From the NCBI GenBank assembly GCA_025766275.1, contig JAFKAC010000054.1, forward strand, positions 1-64,000: a DNA stretch of 64,000 nt, given 5' to 3'. The position numbers and the translations under genes are program-made. Shown piece after piece: positions 1 through 10,208 of this stretch. How positions within the stretch are numbered: the stretch's first letter is position 1; each line of letters starts with the position of its first letter. Below the pieces are notes generated by a model that ran no database searches, was not told where the DNA came from, and saw only the letters and a program-made list of their open reading frames with translations. Source of the stretch: Lactarius indigo. Its lineage: Eukaryota > Basidiomycota > Agaricomycetes > Russulales > Russulaceae.

Positions 1-933
1 TTGTAACAAGGTGGTCTGCCTGATGTTGTGGCCCAGCGAGCTCCTTTTCCTAGTTGACTGCTTTTAACGTGGTGTGGGAGGTCGTCTTGTGTTCTGGTTG
101 TGACTGGGGTCCAATCGTTGTCTGATTCAAAGGTGACACTGATGCTAGCCACGATTGTGGTCTGTCTTGGGTGCTGGTTTGTGTAAGGGGATGGCTGAAG
201 CGGCCTCTTGTGTCAAGGAGGATCCGTCGCCCCTATGCCGTCGTTTCTGGGTTCTATGGAGTGTCTGGTTGTTGGCTGATGCGTCCTCTTGGATCGTCGC
301 CCACTCTGCTGTGTGGCAGTAGTGTCTTGGTGTGTTGGAAGTTGTAGACTTGGCTTATGTTACGCCCTAGCAGGGGCGTGGATTCTAAAGGTTCTGAATC
401 ACACAGGTATCAAGCGAAGACCTCTGTTGTCTTATTGCTATGAAATACGAGTGGTAAAGTGTGGCACAAGGTGCAGCACTACTCTGTAATGTAGGACTCC
501 TCGTCCGAAGTGTCTAACACTTCTCTACACTTGATCTTGCTAGTGCACAGAGTATAACAGGTGTAACGCGTTGATATAGTTCAACTGCAAAGACTTCGAA
601 GTGTCCTGATTAGGGACTGAGGTAGGGGATGTACAAGAAAGAGGGATAAGGCGAGGTCACACCAAAGTACGGAGGCAAGGTTGCTAGATTGCAAACGAAG
701 CCAAGTCTGGCTTCCTACGGTCTATGGTACAGGTTTATATAGGACAGGGTTCCAAACAACATGAACACAAGTCCACACAATATCAAAGTGACTAAACGGA
801 GCAAACAGAAGTTCGGATCAAAGTAACCGCGCCACTAGTAACAGTAGCTCCTTTGGTAACAAGGTATGGTACAGAAGGGGGAAGGCAGGTGGAGACATAC
901 TGTGGCTTAGGTCCGAAGCGTCGGATCATAACA
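1..933 (-). mobile_element. Ty3/Gypsy element A0 (family A), 5' end only
   Basis: This is the 5' end of a family A chromovirus on the minus strand; its body lies off the left edge. Bases 1-357 are the reverse complement of the leader and first gag codons of element A2 (35405 to about 35765). The primer-binding segment 346-356 (AAGCCAAGTCT on the minus strand) touches the LTR at 358-933 and is complementary to the predicted transcript start inside the LTR. The gag N-terminal region reads SISVTFESDNDW on the minus strand near 120-160. The right-hand target duplication should be CAAGG (934-938), whose partner is outside the window. The call rests on close similarity to A2; coding capacity cannot be judged from this piece. 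Confidence 0.9.
358..933 (-). repeat. LTR, family A (5' LTR of A0)
   Basis: This 576-bp LTR begins TGTTACGCCC on the plus strand and ends GGATCATAACA, so on its own strand it runs TGTTATGATCC to GGGCGTAACA. It matches the 579-bp LTRs of A2 and the copies at 1284-1863 and 58876-59455. On the minus strand a TATATAAACC box precedes the self-priming stretch AGACTTGGCTT. It is inserted in an E-family LTR. Confidence 0.93.
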
Positions 934-1092
934 CAAGGGATACTCATCTTCCTCTTTTGCTGCAGCATGTGCCCATAAGTGCCCCTGTCCAGCTTGTGTT
1001 GGGTTGACACGTGGTCCCCATTCACTTATCTTCGCCAAGTCGATTACGCCCCTACAGAGTCCAAGTCGGACTAGCGCCGGTGGAGCGTAACA
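934..1092 (+). repeat. LTR fragment, family E (3' part)
   Basis: This is the last 159 bp of an E-type LTR, matching about 25990-26144 and ending GGAGCGTAACA. Its 5' part was displaced by the insertion of A0. The E LTR in turn sits in the coding tail of a family C element, which resumes at 1093. Confidence 0.8.
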
Positions 1093-2042
1093 CTTTCGTC
1101 CTGGGACTCATTCCTGGCTCTCCCCATCTCTACAGTCAACCCCTCTACGCCCATCTGATGCTGTTGGCTGCGGGACATGCCCACATCACCCACGAGGACC
1201 TTGTCATCCTCACCTCTGACAAAATCACCAACTGAGCCCTTCACCGCATCGGGGATGAATCCCTGACAGCCAAAGTGACACGTTGTTACGCCCTAGCAGG
1301 GGCGTGGGTTCTAAGGGTTTTCTAGTCACACAAGTACCAAGCGAAGACTTCTGTTGTCTTATTGCTATGAAGTACAAGCGGTAAAAGTGTGGCACAGGGT
1401 GCAGCACTACTCTGTAATATAGGACTCCTCGTCCGAAGTGTCTAACACTTCTCTACACTTGATCTTGCTAGTGCACAGAGTATAACAGGTGTGACGCGTT
1501 GATATAGTTCAACTGCAAAGACTTCAAAGTGTCCTGGTTAGGGACTGAGGTAGGGGATGCACAAGAAGAGGGGAATGAGACGAGGTCACACCAAAGTACG
1601 GAGGCAAGGTTGCTAGATTGCAAATGAAGCCAAGTCTGGCTTCCTATGGTCTATAGTACAGGTTTATATAGGACAGGGTTCCAAACAACATGAACACAAG
1701 TCCACACAATATCAAAGAGACTAAACGGAGCAAGCAGAAGTTCAGATCAAAGAAACAGCGCCACTAGTAACAGTAGCTCCTTTGGTAACAAGGTATAGTA
1801 CAGAAGGGGAAAGGCAGGGTGGAGACATACTGTGATAGAGGTCGGAAGCGTTGGATCATAACACACGTTACCGCACGGCTGCCTACGAGGAAGAGTGGCT
1901 CACTGCCCATATTTGTCAGCTTCAGGCAATGCGGCTGGCGGCGAAGGATGATAAGAAGGACTGCATCTACCGACTGGAGAGGGCCAACATTTTTGAGAGG
2001 ATTAGCGATGAGCAAGCCACGTGGCCAGCACAGGACTTCCGG
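1093..2042 (+). pseudogene. C-terminal tail of a family C Gypsy polyprotein
   Basis: This is the end of the post-chromodomain tail of a C element. The frame reads FVLGLIPGSPHLYSQPLYAH, close to LILGVIPGSPHVYGKPLYAE in element C3 (about 23040-23100). It is split by a solo A LTR (1284-1863). When one copy of the TSD CACGT is removed, the frame continues from SLTAKVTR into YRTAAYEEEWLTAHICQLQA, and the second part ends at a stop at 2042-2044. There is an in-frame stop after SDKITN in the first part. The tail's biochemical role is unknown. The 5' remainder of the element is not in the window. Confidence 0.75.
1284..1863 (-). repeat. Solo LTR, family A
   Basis: This 580-bp LTR is flanked by a perfect 5-bp duplication CACGT (1279-1283 and 1864-1868). 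It has the same ends and internal sequence as the other A LTRs, with no internal element sequence. It was left by recombination between the two LTRs of a former insertion. The host is the tail frame of the C element. Confidence 0.95.
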
Positions 2043-2063
2043 TGAGTCTGGAGTCTCATGCTG

Positions 2064-2075
2064 AAAAGGGGGTGA
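2064..2075 (+). promoter_or_regulatory. Polypurine tract of the C1 element
   Basis: AAAAGGGGGTGA lies directly upstream of the LTR at 2076. The same tract precedes the C-type LTR at 45075. Polypurine tracts prime plus-strand DNA synthesis in LTR retrotransposons. Confidence 0.8.
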
Positions 2076-2513
2076 TGTTATGATTCCTTACTGTACCGGT
2101 TGTGACTACGGCTGTAAGGTAGATTAGTCATGGACTCGGGGTTTACAATAGGAGGTAGGCGATACGGTTATGACTTGATCCTAGTACAGGTAGTAGTAGT
2201 ATTAGGATTGTGGTACTTACACGATATGTTGTATGCTACATATGGTGACTCATAGCAGTGCTTGAAAGCCTGCTCAATGTGTATTTAAGGTAGCTACAGC
2301 AGACCAAGATACACCATCTTGGTCTTCTTCAATTGTCACTTTCTCTCTGTCTTTGTCAACACCTTTCAGTCAGTTCAAGAGGACATACTTGCCTAGTGCT
2401 TGCACGCATCTAGGATCGCCTTCAAGCCATACGTTCAACAGGAACGTGTTTAGCTAAGTCAAGTCGCCTTAATTATCAAGCTCAAGTCGAGCTAATGCTG
2501 TGACGGCATTACA
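2076..2513 (+). repeat. 3' LTR, family C (C1)
   Basis: This 438-bp LTR runs from TGTTATGATTCC to GACGGCATTACA and follows the polypurine tract and the gag-pol tail, so it is a 3' LTR. It contains the C-family TATA-like TATTTAAGG and a hairpin around AGACCAAGATACACC. The bases after it (ATAGT, 2514-2518) should be its target duplication. The 5' LTR is outside the window. Confidence 0.85.
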
Positions 2514-2543
2514 ATAGTCATATCTGGTTATGAGTCATACTGG

Positions 2544-3106
2544 TGTTGATAAGTGACCCATGCGCACTTAGTGGCTCATATGGACCAGACTTGCAGCATG
2601 GACTGCTTTAGATTAGATTAATTGGACTTGTAGATTACATAGATTTGATCTGTACAATCTAACACTTATCATTGCATCATGTATGACATCACTGTACAAT
2701 GACATTGTGTAGACTACTCCAGACTCTTCATTGTACTTCATCCTTTGTTCTCCTTTTAGCATTATCCTTATTGTGATGTCACTATGATATCATACTTGTC
2801 TAGACTCCCTTTTGTTCTATATGCCTTGTTCTCCATATGCACACTCCCTTGTCCTGTTGTAGAACAATGTGTCCCTTGTACTCTGTGACCTGTAGTTACT
2901 TCCCTTGTACTAGTGTCACACCTCTGTACAGTATAAGTAGACTGCCTGTACACCCTGGTTCACATCAGTTCTCACTGCTCTGTGTGCCAGACTTCCCTGC
3001 TTCCACTGCAACTCACCCTGTACACCTCTGCTTCCAGTCACCTTCCATATCTCACCACAGTCCTCTTGTCCACTATGAGTATGGTCTTTATGTGTACTGT
3101 TCATCA
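2544..3106 (+). repeat. Solo LTR, family F (F1)
   Basis: This 563-bp LTR runs from TGTTGATAAG to CTGTTCATCA and is flanked by a perfect TSD ACTGG (2539-2543 and 3107-3111). The TATA-like element is GTATAAGTAG. Relatives lie at 5948-12609, 23216-23786, 44412-45036 and 50048-50707. No internal region of this family is present in the window. Confidence 0.92.
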
Positions 3107-3946
3107 ACTGGAAGTCCATACTGCAACAGTATCTTGGTCTTCATACACTATCCTAAATACAAGTGAAGACAGGCTTTGAAGTGCTTGGTAAAGGTTACGG
3201 ACGAAGCCAAAAAGATAGGGGCGGTCACGTGCAGGTGACCGCAAGGGATTTGAGTTGAGAGTCAATACGAGTGACAATGTTTTTGTGTGGAGGTACGCAG
3301 GATAGACGAGTCAATAGAATGGATTTTTCTGTTACAACTTTTGGGCTCCTTTTGAGCCACCTTTTATAAGTACAAGTATACTAATATCAACCGTTTTTCA
3401 AAAAATATTTTGTGACATGAGTAAGAGGCTTGGGGAGTCGTATAGTAATTCGGGCAGACGCACAGACCATCGGGCTCGATACTGAAGCAAATACAAGTCG
3501 CACTTGCTTCCCATTCGTGGCTGCAAACCATCCTTTAGATGGGAATGGGTACGTAGCTTGAAACATAACATCTTCCTGAAACTCCACTTGCTAGTAAAAC
3601 ATGAATACTGTACTTCAGTGCCAGTGTTAATACAACATCCCACTGCCACTGGCAGTGGTATCTTCAAGTTGACTTCCCTGCTTGATAGTAAACCTAGAGT
3701 TACCCTAGAGTTACTAGAAAATGGTAGAATTTCAAACACTATTACTAGGGTTACTAGTAGACTTATGAGAAATAATAGAATTCAATAGGAGTTGAACACT
3801 GTTACTAGATCTGCCCTAGCACTAGGTTATTCTACTGGTGTGACTAGATCAACTAGGATGGCATCTAGAATTCCAACCATAAGACTGGCAGTGCTAGCAG
3901 GACTAGAATGTGACTAGCACTAGTCCTGCCAGTCACACTAGTCACA
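3107..3946 (-). other. D2 internal region downstream of the long ORF
   Basis: No recognisable gene was found here. About 3590-3960 is rich in CTAG (many ACTAG/CTAGT words) and holds a hairpin with stem GCAGGACTAG (3897-3906) and CTAGTCCTGC (3920-3929). A minus-strand frame of 113 codons (3398-3739) is in phase with the long D2 frame, but it resembles nothing I know and may be chance. The function is unknown. Confidence 0.4.
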
Positions 3947-5947
3947 CTAGGTGTTTCTAGCTGATTTGATCATGCTGATGTAGGTGAGGGCAGTTAAGAG
4001 GATAGGGGTTCTAATCCAGGACCTGATCACAATCCCTGTGGTCCACCTGATGAAGGCCGGTTCTTCTGGGTGCTGCACATTGATTGCAGTGGGGATAGGA
4101 GGGGAGCAGTCGATAGCAGCATCAATAACTGCAATTGTGGTGGTAGCTAGGCATTCAATGGCTGAGTGCAAGGGGCTCTGGTCAGCTAGTCCAGCAAGAG
4201 TCTGGGAGTAGGTAGGTGCAGCGTAGTTCATAGTGGAGTGACAAGGATAGAGAGGTTGGAGGTCTGGTGTGCTGCTGGTCATTTCTGTGAGATGAACTGT
4301 TTTTATCCCATTGGTATAAGGGGTCATGGGTCGGGTTCCTCTTATTCGTGGGCTAGGCGTAAGAGAGAAGTCGCCAAAGGTGGTGCTGATGCTGGCAGTT
4401 GATGTGTTGGCATTGTTGTTGCTTCGCATTTCCCACATTGGTGTGCTGGCCATCGATCTTCTTGTTAGGGCTTCGTTAGGGTGGTCAGAAGTGTGTCCCA
4501 AAGCTGAATGTCCCATGCATGTTACCCCCATGTCTCTGACGTGGCCAGAGCACCTGGGCAACGGGATCTGGACATTGTGATCTGGCAAGCCATTGTGGAT
4601 GGGTGTCGTTCCTATTTTGTTCATCTCACTTGGCTGTTCTCAGACTTCATAGGTATTGACTGGTGCGGAGATGCTTCTGGACTGAGTCTGATCAGAGATT
4701 GTTGTCTTGGGTCGTCCAAGGTTGTTTTCGAGTGACAATTCCGGCTGCCTTGGTATACAGGTCTTTGTAGTGTCCTTGCTTGGGCAGGCATCATCTAGGG
4801 AAGTCGGTGCAGCAGGTTCATCTAAACTGTAGTCAAGACATGGTGAGGCAAGTTCTGGGCGTTCCGTTTGTCTTGTGCATTGATTTTGAAGCACTGGTGA
4901 TTCAGTCAAGGGGTGTTTTTGATCTAGAAGGTCGTTTTGGGAAGGCAAGGGGTGGAAAACGAAGTGGGGTGAGGTGAAGTGGGGTGAGGTGATTACCCCC
5001 TCCCCAAAGTTGTTGCCTTCCACAGCAACACAGCAGATTGGTTCATCTATCAGGGCCAGTGGAAGCGTGCCAGGGATGGCGCAGACTGTTGTAGTTAGTT
5101 CAGGGTGTAGAGGATGCAATCGCGAGTGTTCTGGCAGGCTTTGTGGGCAGTCAATTGTATTCAGCATATGGTGTAAACAGGATGCGTTGAGTTTAGAGTC
5201 GTTCGGCACCTGATCACCTTGATCCACGTGGTTGATCCAGGCTGGTTCTTTATGGAGTGTTCCGTGCTTCGTATCACTTGTCCTGTGCGGTTGCAATGTC
5301 ATGCTGTCCATTGGTGCTCATTTTGCGGTCCTACTCGGTTGTTCTAGTGGTTCTAGGGTGTTCTGGGGTCGATTCTTGGACCAGGGCGTGCTGGTATCGT
5401 TCTCCTGCATTTGTCGGGTCGTTAGATGATCGTTCTCGTCGATTTTCGTTCCCTCAGTGTGTCGCAGGGAACGGGGAACACATCCATCGCCTAACGTCCT
5501 ACTTTTGTAGGTTATAGATTCTGTGGTGGTTTGTTCCTGCTCAGCACCAATCTTTCCGCTGGTATGGTGTTGGGAATTGGGTATGTGGTTTGCTGGGGAC
5601 TCGTTTGACCTCCTCATTGGCTGAGGAGGTACATGGCAACTTCCGTGTACCCGAAGTGCAGGGGTCGATGCCATTCGTTCTGGGGCATCCATTTCTTCCG
5701 TTTTGAGGTGTACATATCCCCGTGGTGCCTCCTGGTGGTCGTCCTGGGCCCATCCTGGGCTGTTTTCCATGTTTTCGGATGTCAACAGATCGACCAACGC
5801 AGTCATTATTGCCACTGGTTCGGTTTCTCCCATCATTGTTGTTTTCAGTGTTACTGCCCGTCCAGTTGCTTTCGTATCTTTTCAGCATTTTGTCACCTTC
5901 CGGGACACCTCCCTGGTTGTCCTACATCGTTCTTGTTGCCAGTTTTC
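3947..5947 (-). pseudogene. D2 long ORF, C-terminal half (unknown function)
   Basis: This is a minus-strand continuation of the frame at 12615-14435. After removal of the F3 insertion and one TSD copy (TTTTC) the phase is exactly maintained (KVQKVQY then ENWQQERC). About 666 codons contain only three in-frame stops, at about 5880, 5318-5320 and 4640-4642. All are TGA, which could each derive from CGA. The product is hydrophilic, rich in Ser, Thr, Pro, Asn and His, and ends with the more hydrophobic stretch GIVIRSWIRTPILLTALTYI before the stop at 3947. I see no zinc knuckle, DSG protease, YMDD or DDE motif, and I do not recognise the protein. Confidence 0.6.
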
Positions 5948-6029
5948 TGATGAACAGCACAAATAGAGAGCATACTCACAGTGGCAAAGGTGACTGTGGT
6001 GAGATATGCAGAGAGTGCTTGAAGCAGCA

Positions 6030-6490
6030 TGTCACGCCACTGCCGGGGCGTGCGTTCGTTCTGTAACTGATCCTGCCTAAGGCAAAGGACTCAGAGTTGG
6101 ACCCCCACTGAGTGGATGGGCTCCTAAGTTCTGATACAATTACCGCTGTCAACTGGACAGTGGCAAAGGTCCTCTTGTTCAAGCACAAGAGCTAGGCTAT
6201 AGAGAAGAGGGCTGTGATAGAGAAGAGAGGATGGTACTGAGGGACAAGACAGTAGATTGACGAAGCCAAAGCTAAGGAAATACAGGGTGTACTACGGGGT
6301 TTATATAGCTAATGTCCAGGAGTGCCAGCGAGGCAGTACAATGCCAGCAAGGTCGATGCCAGCAAAGCGGATGCCAGCAAAGCAAGGAAGTGAGGCAAGT
6401 GCCAGCAAAGCAGATGCCTGCGAAGCAACGAATCGAAGGGGCAAATGGAAGGGAAGAAGAAGAGAGGAAAAATATGGGGTGTTCATGACA
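6030..6490 (-). repeat. 3' LTR of D1
   Basis: This 461-bp LTR runs from TGTCACGCCACTGC to GTTCATGACA on the plus strand. The adjoining tract 6491-6510 reads TTAGATTGGGGGTAA on the minus strand and is the polypurine tract. Inside it is a degenerate minisatellite around 6340-6430 built on ATGCCAGCAAAGC. Confidence 0.93.
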
Positions 6491-6501
6491 TTACCCCCAA
6501 T

Positions 6502-9500
6502 CTAAGGGGTGACTTCCATGTCACCAAGTCGAATGGCGTTCGGATGCATGTCGTGGAAAGCCTGGATGAGGTCAGGGGCGTGGACATTACCGTGGGGTTC
6601 CCAAGTATTATCTGTGTCAGGGTACCCTTTCCACTTAACGAGGTGACTGGAAGTTGGTGGCGTCGTCTCCGCGAGTTACGAATTTCTTCGACTTCATATT
6701 CCTCTACCCAGCGATAAGATCAGGGGCTGGCCGCGAGAAGTTTGGGCCATGCTCCCTGGTTTACGTGGTAAGGGAGTAGAAGGGATGCGTGGAAGACATT
6801 ATGGATCTTCCATGTCGTCGGAAGCGCCAGCTGATTAGACAACGTGGGAGATGACTTTGGTAATAGGGAATGGGCCATAGCGTTTAGGCGCCAGTTTAGC
6901 GGTAGGGTGTGATGTGGTAAGGTTTCTTTGCTTCTAACCAGACAAGGTCGCCTTCTTTGTAGGGGACGAAGGAGGCAGGGATTTTGGCCGTCACCTCCTG
7001 AGCTGCTTTGATACCTTGTTGTGCCAGGGCGCGTAAATCTGCAACTGCAGCGAGGCGCTCACTGACAGATGGAGAAACCTGGTTGGCTAGGTGGCTGCCC
7101 GGGGTACGAGGGGTATGCCCCATGAGGAGTTCGAATGGGGTGCGGCGCGTAGTGGCGTTTGGCCAGCTGTTGTGTGCAAAACTGGGCTGAGGGGAGCCAG
7201 TCTACCCAATCTGTCTGTCGTCCGTTGCAGAAGAAGCGCAGGTATTGTTCCAACCACTGATTGGATCGCTCCGATTGCCCATCTGTCTGCGGGTGATATG
7301 CAGTTGAAATATTTTGTGTGATTCCCAGGGACTTGCATAGCTGCCGGGAGAAGGTGGAGGCGAAGCGGGGGTCCCTATCAGTGATAACACGAGTTGGTAG
7401 TCCAAAGTGGGGGTAGACATGTTGGTGATAAGCGCGGCCACTCCTGGTCCATCGATCGACTCTTTACAGGGGATAAACAATGTTCCCTTGGTACAATCGT
7501 GATCGGTGATTGTTAAAATGGAGTCGAAATCCATGGGAGAGGGGAGTTTGGTAATGAAGTCCATTGTCACTGTTTCGAATGGTCCGCGCCACAGGATTGG
7601 TGTGATGGGGAAAGGTGGGGGTCGAGGTCGGTGGGAGACAACTTTATTTGCCTGACAGGCAGCGCTACCTTTGACATATGCTATAATGGTGTTTCGCATT
7701 CCGGCCACCAATAGTCGCGGTGTAATAAGGGCGTGTGTATTGGCAATTCCTGGGTGACCAGCACTAGGGAGTCGTGATAGAGGGAAATTACCCCCCTCCT
7801 GAGACCGGGGTCTTCCACGACCACGAGGCGGCCGTCATGCCGCCAGGGATCGTCAGAAAAGGAAAGACCGTAAGTGGCTTTCCAGCACAGAATCGTGGGG
7901 ATGTGTGACAATTGAAGGGTTGCGAACATCCCGCTCAAGGGAGGGGAGCTGAGTAGCGCGGGTGAAACAGTTGTGCGGGAGAACAGTGACGTCTTGGTTA
8001 TCAGCGGAACCATTATCATGGTCAGGGGTCGTCGAGAGAGAGCATCAGCACGGTTAGTGGCACCTGGCTTGTGGACGAGTTTGAGATTGTATTCCCCAAG
8101 CAAGGGGATGTAGCGGGCAACGCGCCGGTTGATCTTGTGGGGTTGTTTGTAGTACTGGAGGTTCGCGTGATCGGTATAGATAGTGACAGGATGTGGGGAG
8201 CTGAGGAGGAAGTGTCGCCACTCCTTAAGGGCAGTGATAACTGCAAGGAGTTCTCGGTCATGGATATCGTAGTTGCGCTCTGCCTCATTGAATGTTTTGG
8301 AGTGATAGGCGACTGGGCGGAGTTTATGGTTGGTGTCACGCTGATATAGGATGCCACCAGTGGCAAAGGCAGAAGCATCAACTTCAACCTCAAAGGGGGC
8401 GCTCAGGTCGGGTTGCCAGAGAACTGGAGTGCTGGTGAGGATGGTAACGAGTTTATCAATGGCGGCCGTGCATTCAGGTGTCCAGATAAAAGGGCAGTCC
8501 TTTTTTAGGAGATTAGTAAGTGGGCGAGCAATGTTGGCGAAGCCTGGGATGAAGGGTCGCTGGTATCCAAAGACGCCTAGGGTACTGCGTACTTGTTTAA
8601 CTGTTTTAAGGGTGCGAGGCCAGTCTCTGAGTCCAGCAAGTTTTGTAGGGTCAGCTTCGATTTTGTCGCCTTCAAGGATGAGCCCCAGATACTCCACTCG
8701 TCGTGCTTCAAAGGTGCACTTTTCTGGTTTGAGGAAGAGGCTCTCACGTTCCAGGATGTCAAGTACTTCATGGACAATGGCGCGGTGGAGGGAGAGGTCA
8801 TCTGGGGTAGCAATAAGAATGTCGTCCATGTAATCGAAGACATATCGGCGGCTCTCTGCCTTTAGCTGGGTACGCAGGATGGTGTCCATCATGGCTTGGA
8901 AGGTCGAGGGTGAATTGGTTAGCCCAAAGAACATAACGCGCAGTTCGAACAGTCCTTCCTCTGTTTTAAAGGCTGCTTTCCATTCATCGCCTTCCTTGAT
9001 CCGCACGTTATTATATCCCCACCTGATGTCGAATTTGGTGTAGAGGCGGCTGCCTCTGAGGCCCTCAGTGAGGGTCTTAATGAGGGGAAGGGGGTACGTG
9101 TTGCGAATGGTATATTGGTTCAGGCGTCGATAGTCCTGGACAGGTCGTAGTTTTCCATCTTTCTTCTTGATGAAGAAGAAGGGACTGGCATAAGGGGAGT
9201 GCGATGGGCGGATGTACTGTTTTGCCAAGTGTTCATCTAAGAACTTTCGTAATGCCCCGTGTTCATCCCTAGTTAAGGGATACACTTTACAATCAAGAGT
9301 GGCAGGCGCGTCTGGGGCGAGTTCGATTGTGTGGTCCCAGTCACGTGATGGTGGGAAGCGTTGAGATTCTGCTTCGGAAAATACTTTGATATGGCGGCGA
9401 TATTCGGCGGGGATCGAATCCTCGGTTAACTTTGCCTTGTCTTTATTCGCCTCTATAGCCCACTGTTGGGCGATGTTCGCTCCTCGGATCGCCTTCTCTC

Positions 9501-10208
9501 CTGGTATTCTGATGTGTAACTCGTCTCCAGCTTCCCAGGGGTCGATGGCGTCTACCAGCGACCGCCATTCGTTAAAAGCGGCCGCCCTTACGACCAAGTA
9601 GGGGGATAGCGTCTGGTGTTGACTCTTTCCTGCTGCAGGGTTCGTTCTCTGCGCCTGATCGTCGATCGGGTTTGTTTCTGGGCTGCAGGAGTCGTCTTGG
9701 ACCACGAATGCGTCTCCCCTGTCGGGGCTTCGACTTGGATCGTGGTGGATCGACGCGTTATGGGTACGAGGAGGGTAGAGAGGTGGAGGGGTTCTGGGGT
9801 GAGTATTCCTTGTTTCCAGTCGATTGTTGGTTCGAATTGCTGAAGCCATGGGTACCCTAACAGGATGTCATCGTTCCCTAGGTCGGTAATGTAGAAACGC
9901 TGAGTCGCGTGTCGATTTCCAAGCTGTACCTTCAATGCGATATATTTGTCGATTCGTCCTGCTCGATTCTCGGTGCCATCGACGTTCCGAATCGTTCGAG
10001 GCGTGGTAAGTCGTCATGTAGGGAGTTTTAGTCGTTGAGCGACTCGGGAATGGATGAAATTTTCGGTTGCGCCACTGTCAACAAGCGCGATTTCGGCCAG
10101 TTTCGCAAGTAGATTGGAAGGTGACTGATATTTGCAGGCTATTCTGTCGGCATACGTACATGCTGTCTACTTGGAAGGCTCGAACCCAGGCCGTGGGATC
10201 CGAGCTGG
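6502..10208 (-). pseudogene. D1 pol: protease, RT, RNase H, integrase, chromodomain (frameshifted)
   Basis: Minus-strand polyprotein for copying and integrating the element. In order: protease LVDSGATENFI (about 10090), a stretch NDDILLGYPWLQQFEPTIDW (about 9830-9890), RT from FPPSRDWDHTIELAPDAPAT through catalytic YMDDILIAT (about 8825), RNase H with VEVDASAFATG, AERNYDIHDRELLAV and YTDHANLQYY, integrase with VKGSAACQANK, MDFITKLPSP and TDHDC, then EGDLVWLEAKK and RYGPF, a chromodomain near 6520-6720, and a TAG stop at 6502. The RT/RNase H frame spans 7681-9849, the protease uses another frame (9588-9935) and the integrase is spread over three frames (7711, 7253 and 7123 starts). At least four frameshifts are needed, one after DALSRRP near 8030. 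CAACQ appears as SAACQ, so one zinc-binding Cys is altered. Confidence 0.88.

Noticed and set aside
346..357. Ordinary tRNA primer-binding sites next to the 5' LTRs
   Set aside because: The segments do not begin with TGG, as a site pairing with a tRNA CCA end would, and each instead pairs perfectly with its own LTR.
2544..3106. Family F as a MITE or other DNA transposon
   Set aside because: TG...CA ends, 5-bp target duplications and a TATA box fit an LTR better; the ends are not convincing inverted repeats.
2768..3179. Small ORFs of 60-110 codons inside F, A and E LTRs on both strands
   Set aside because: They overlap one another in several frames, vary between copies and show no protein similarity; they are chance frames in LTRs.
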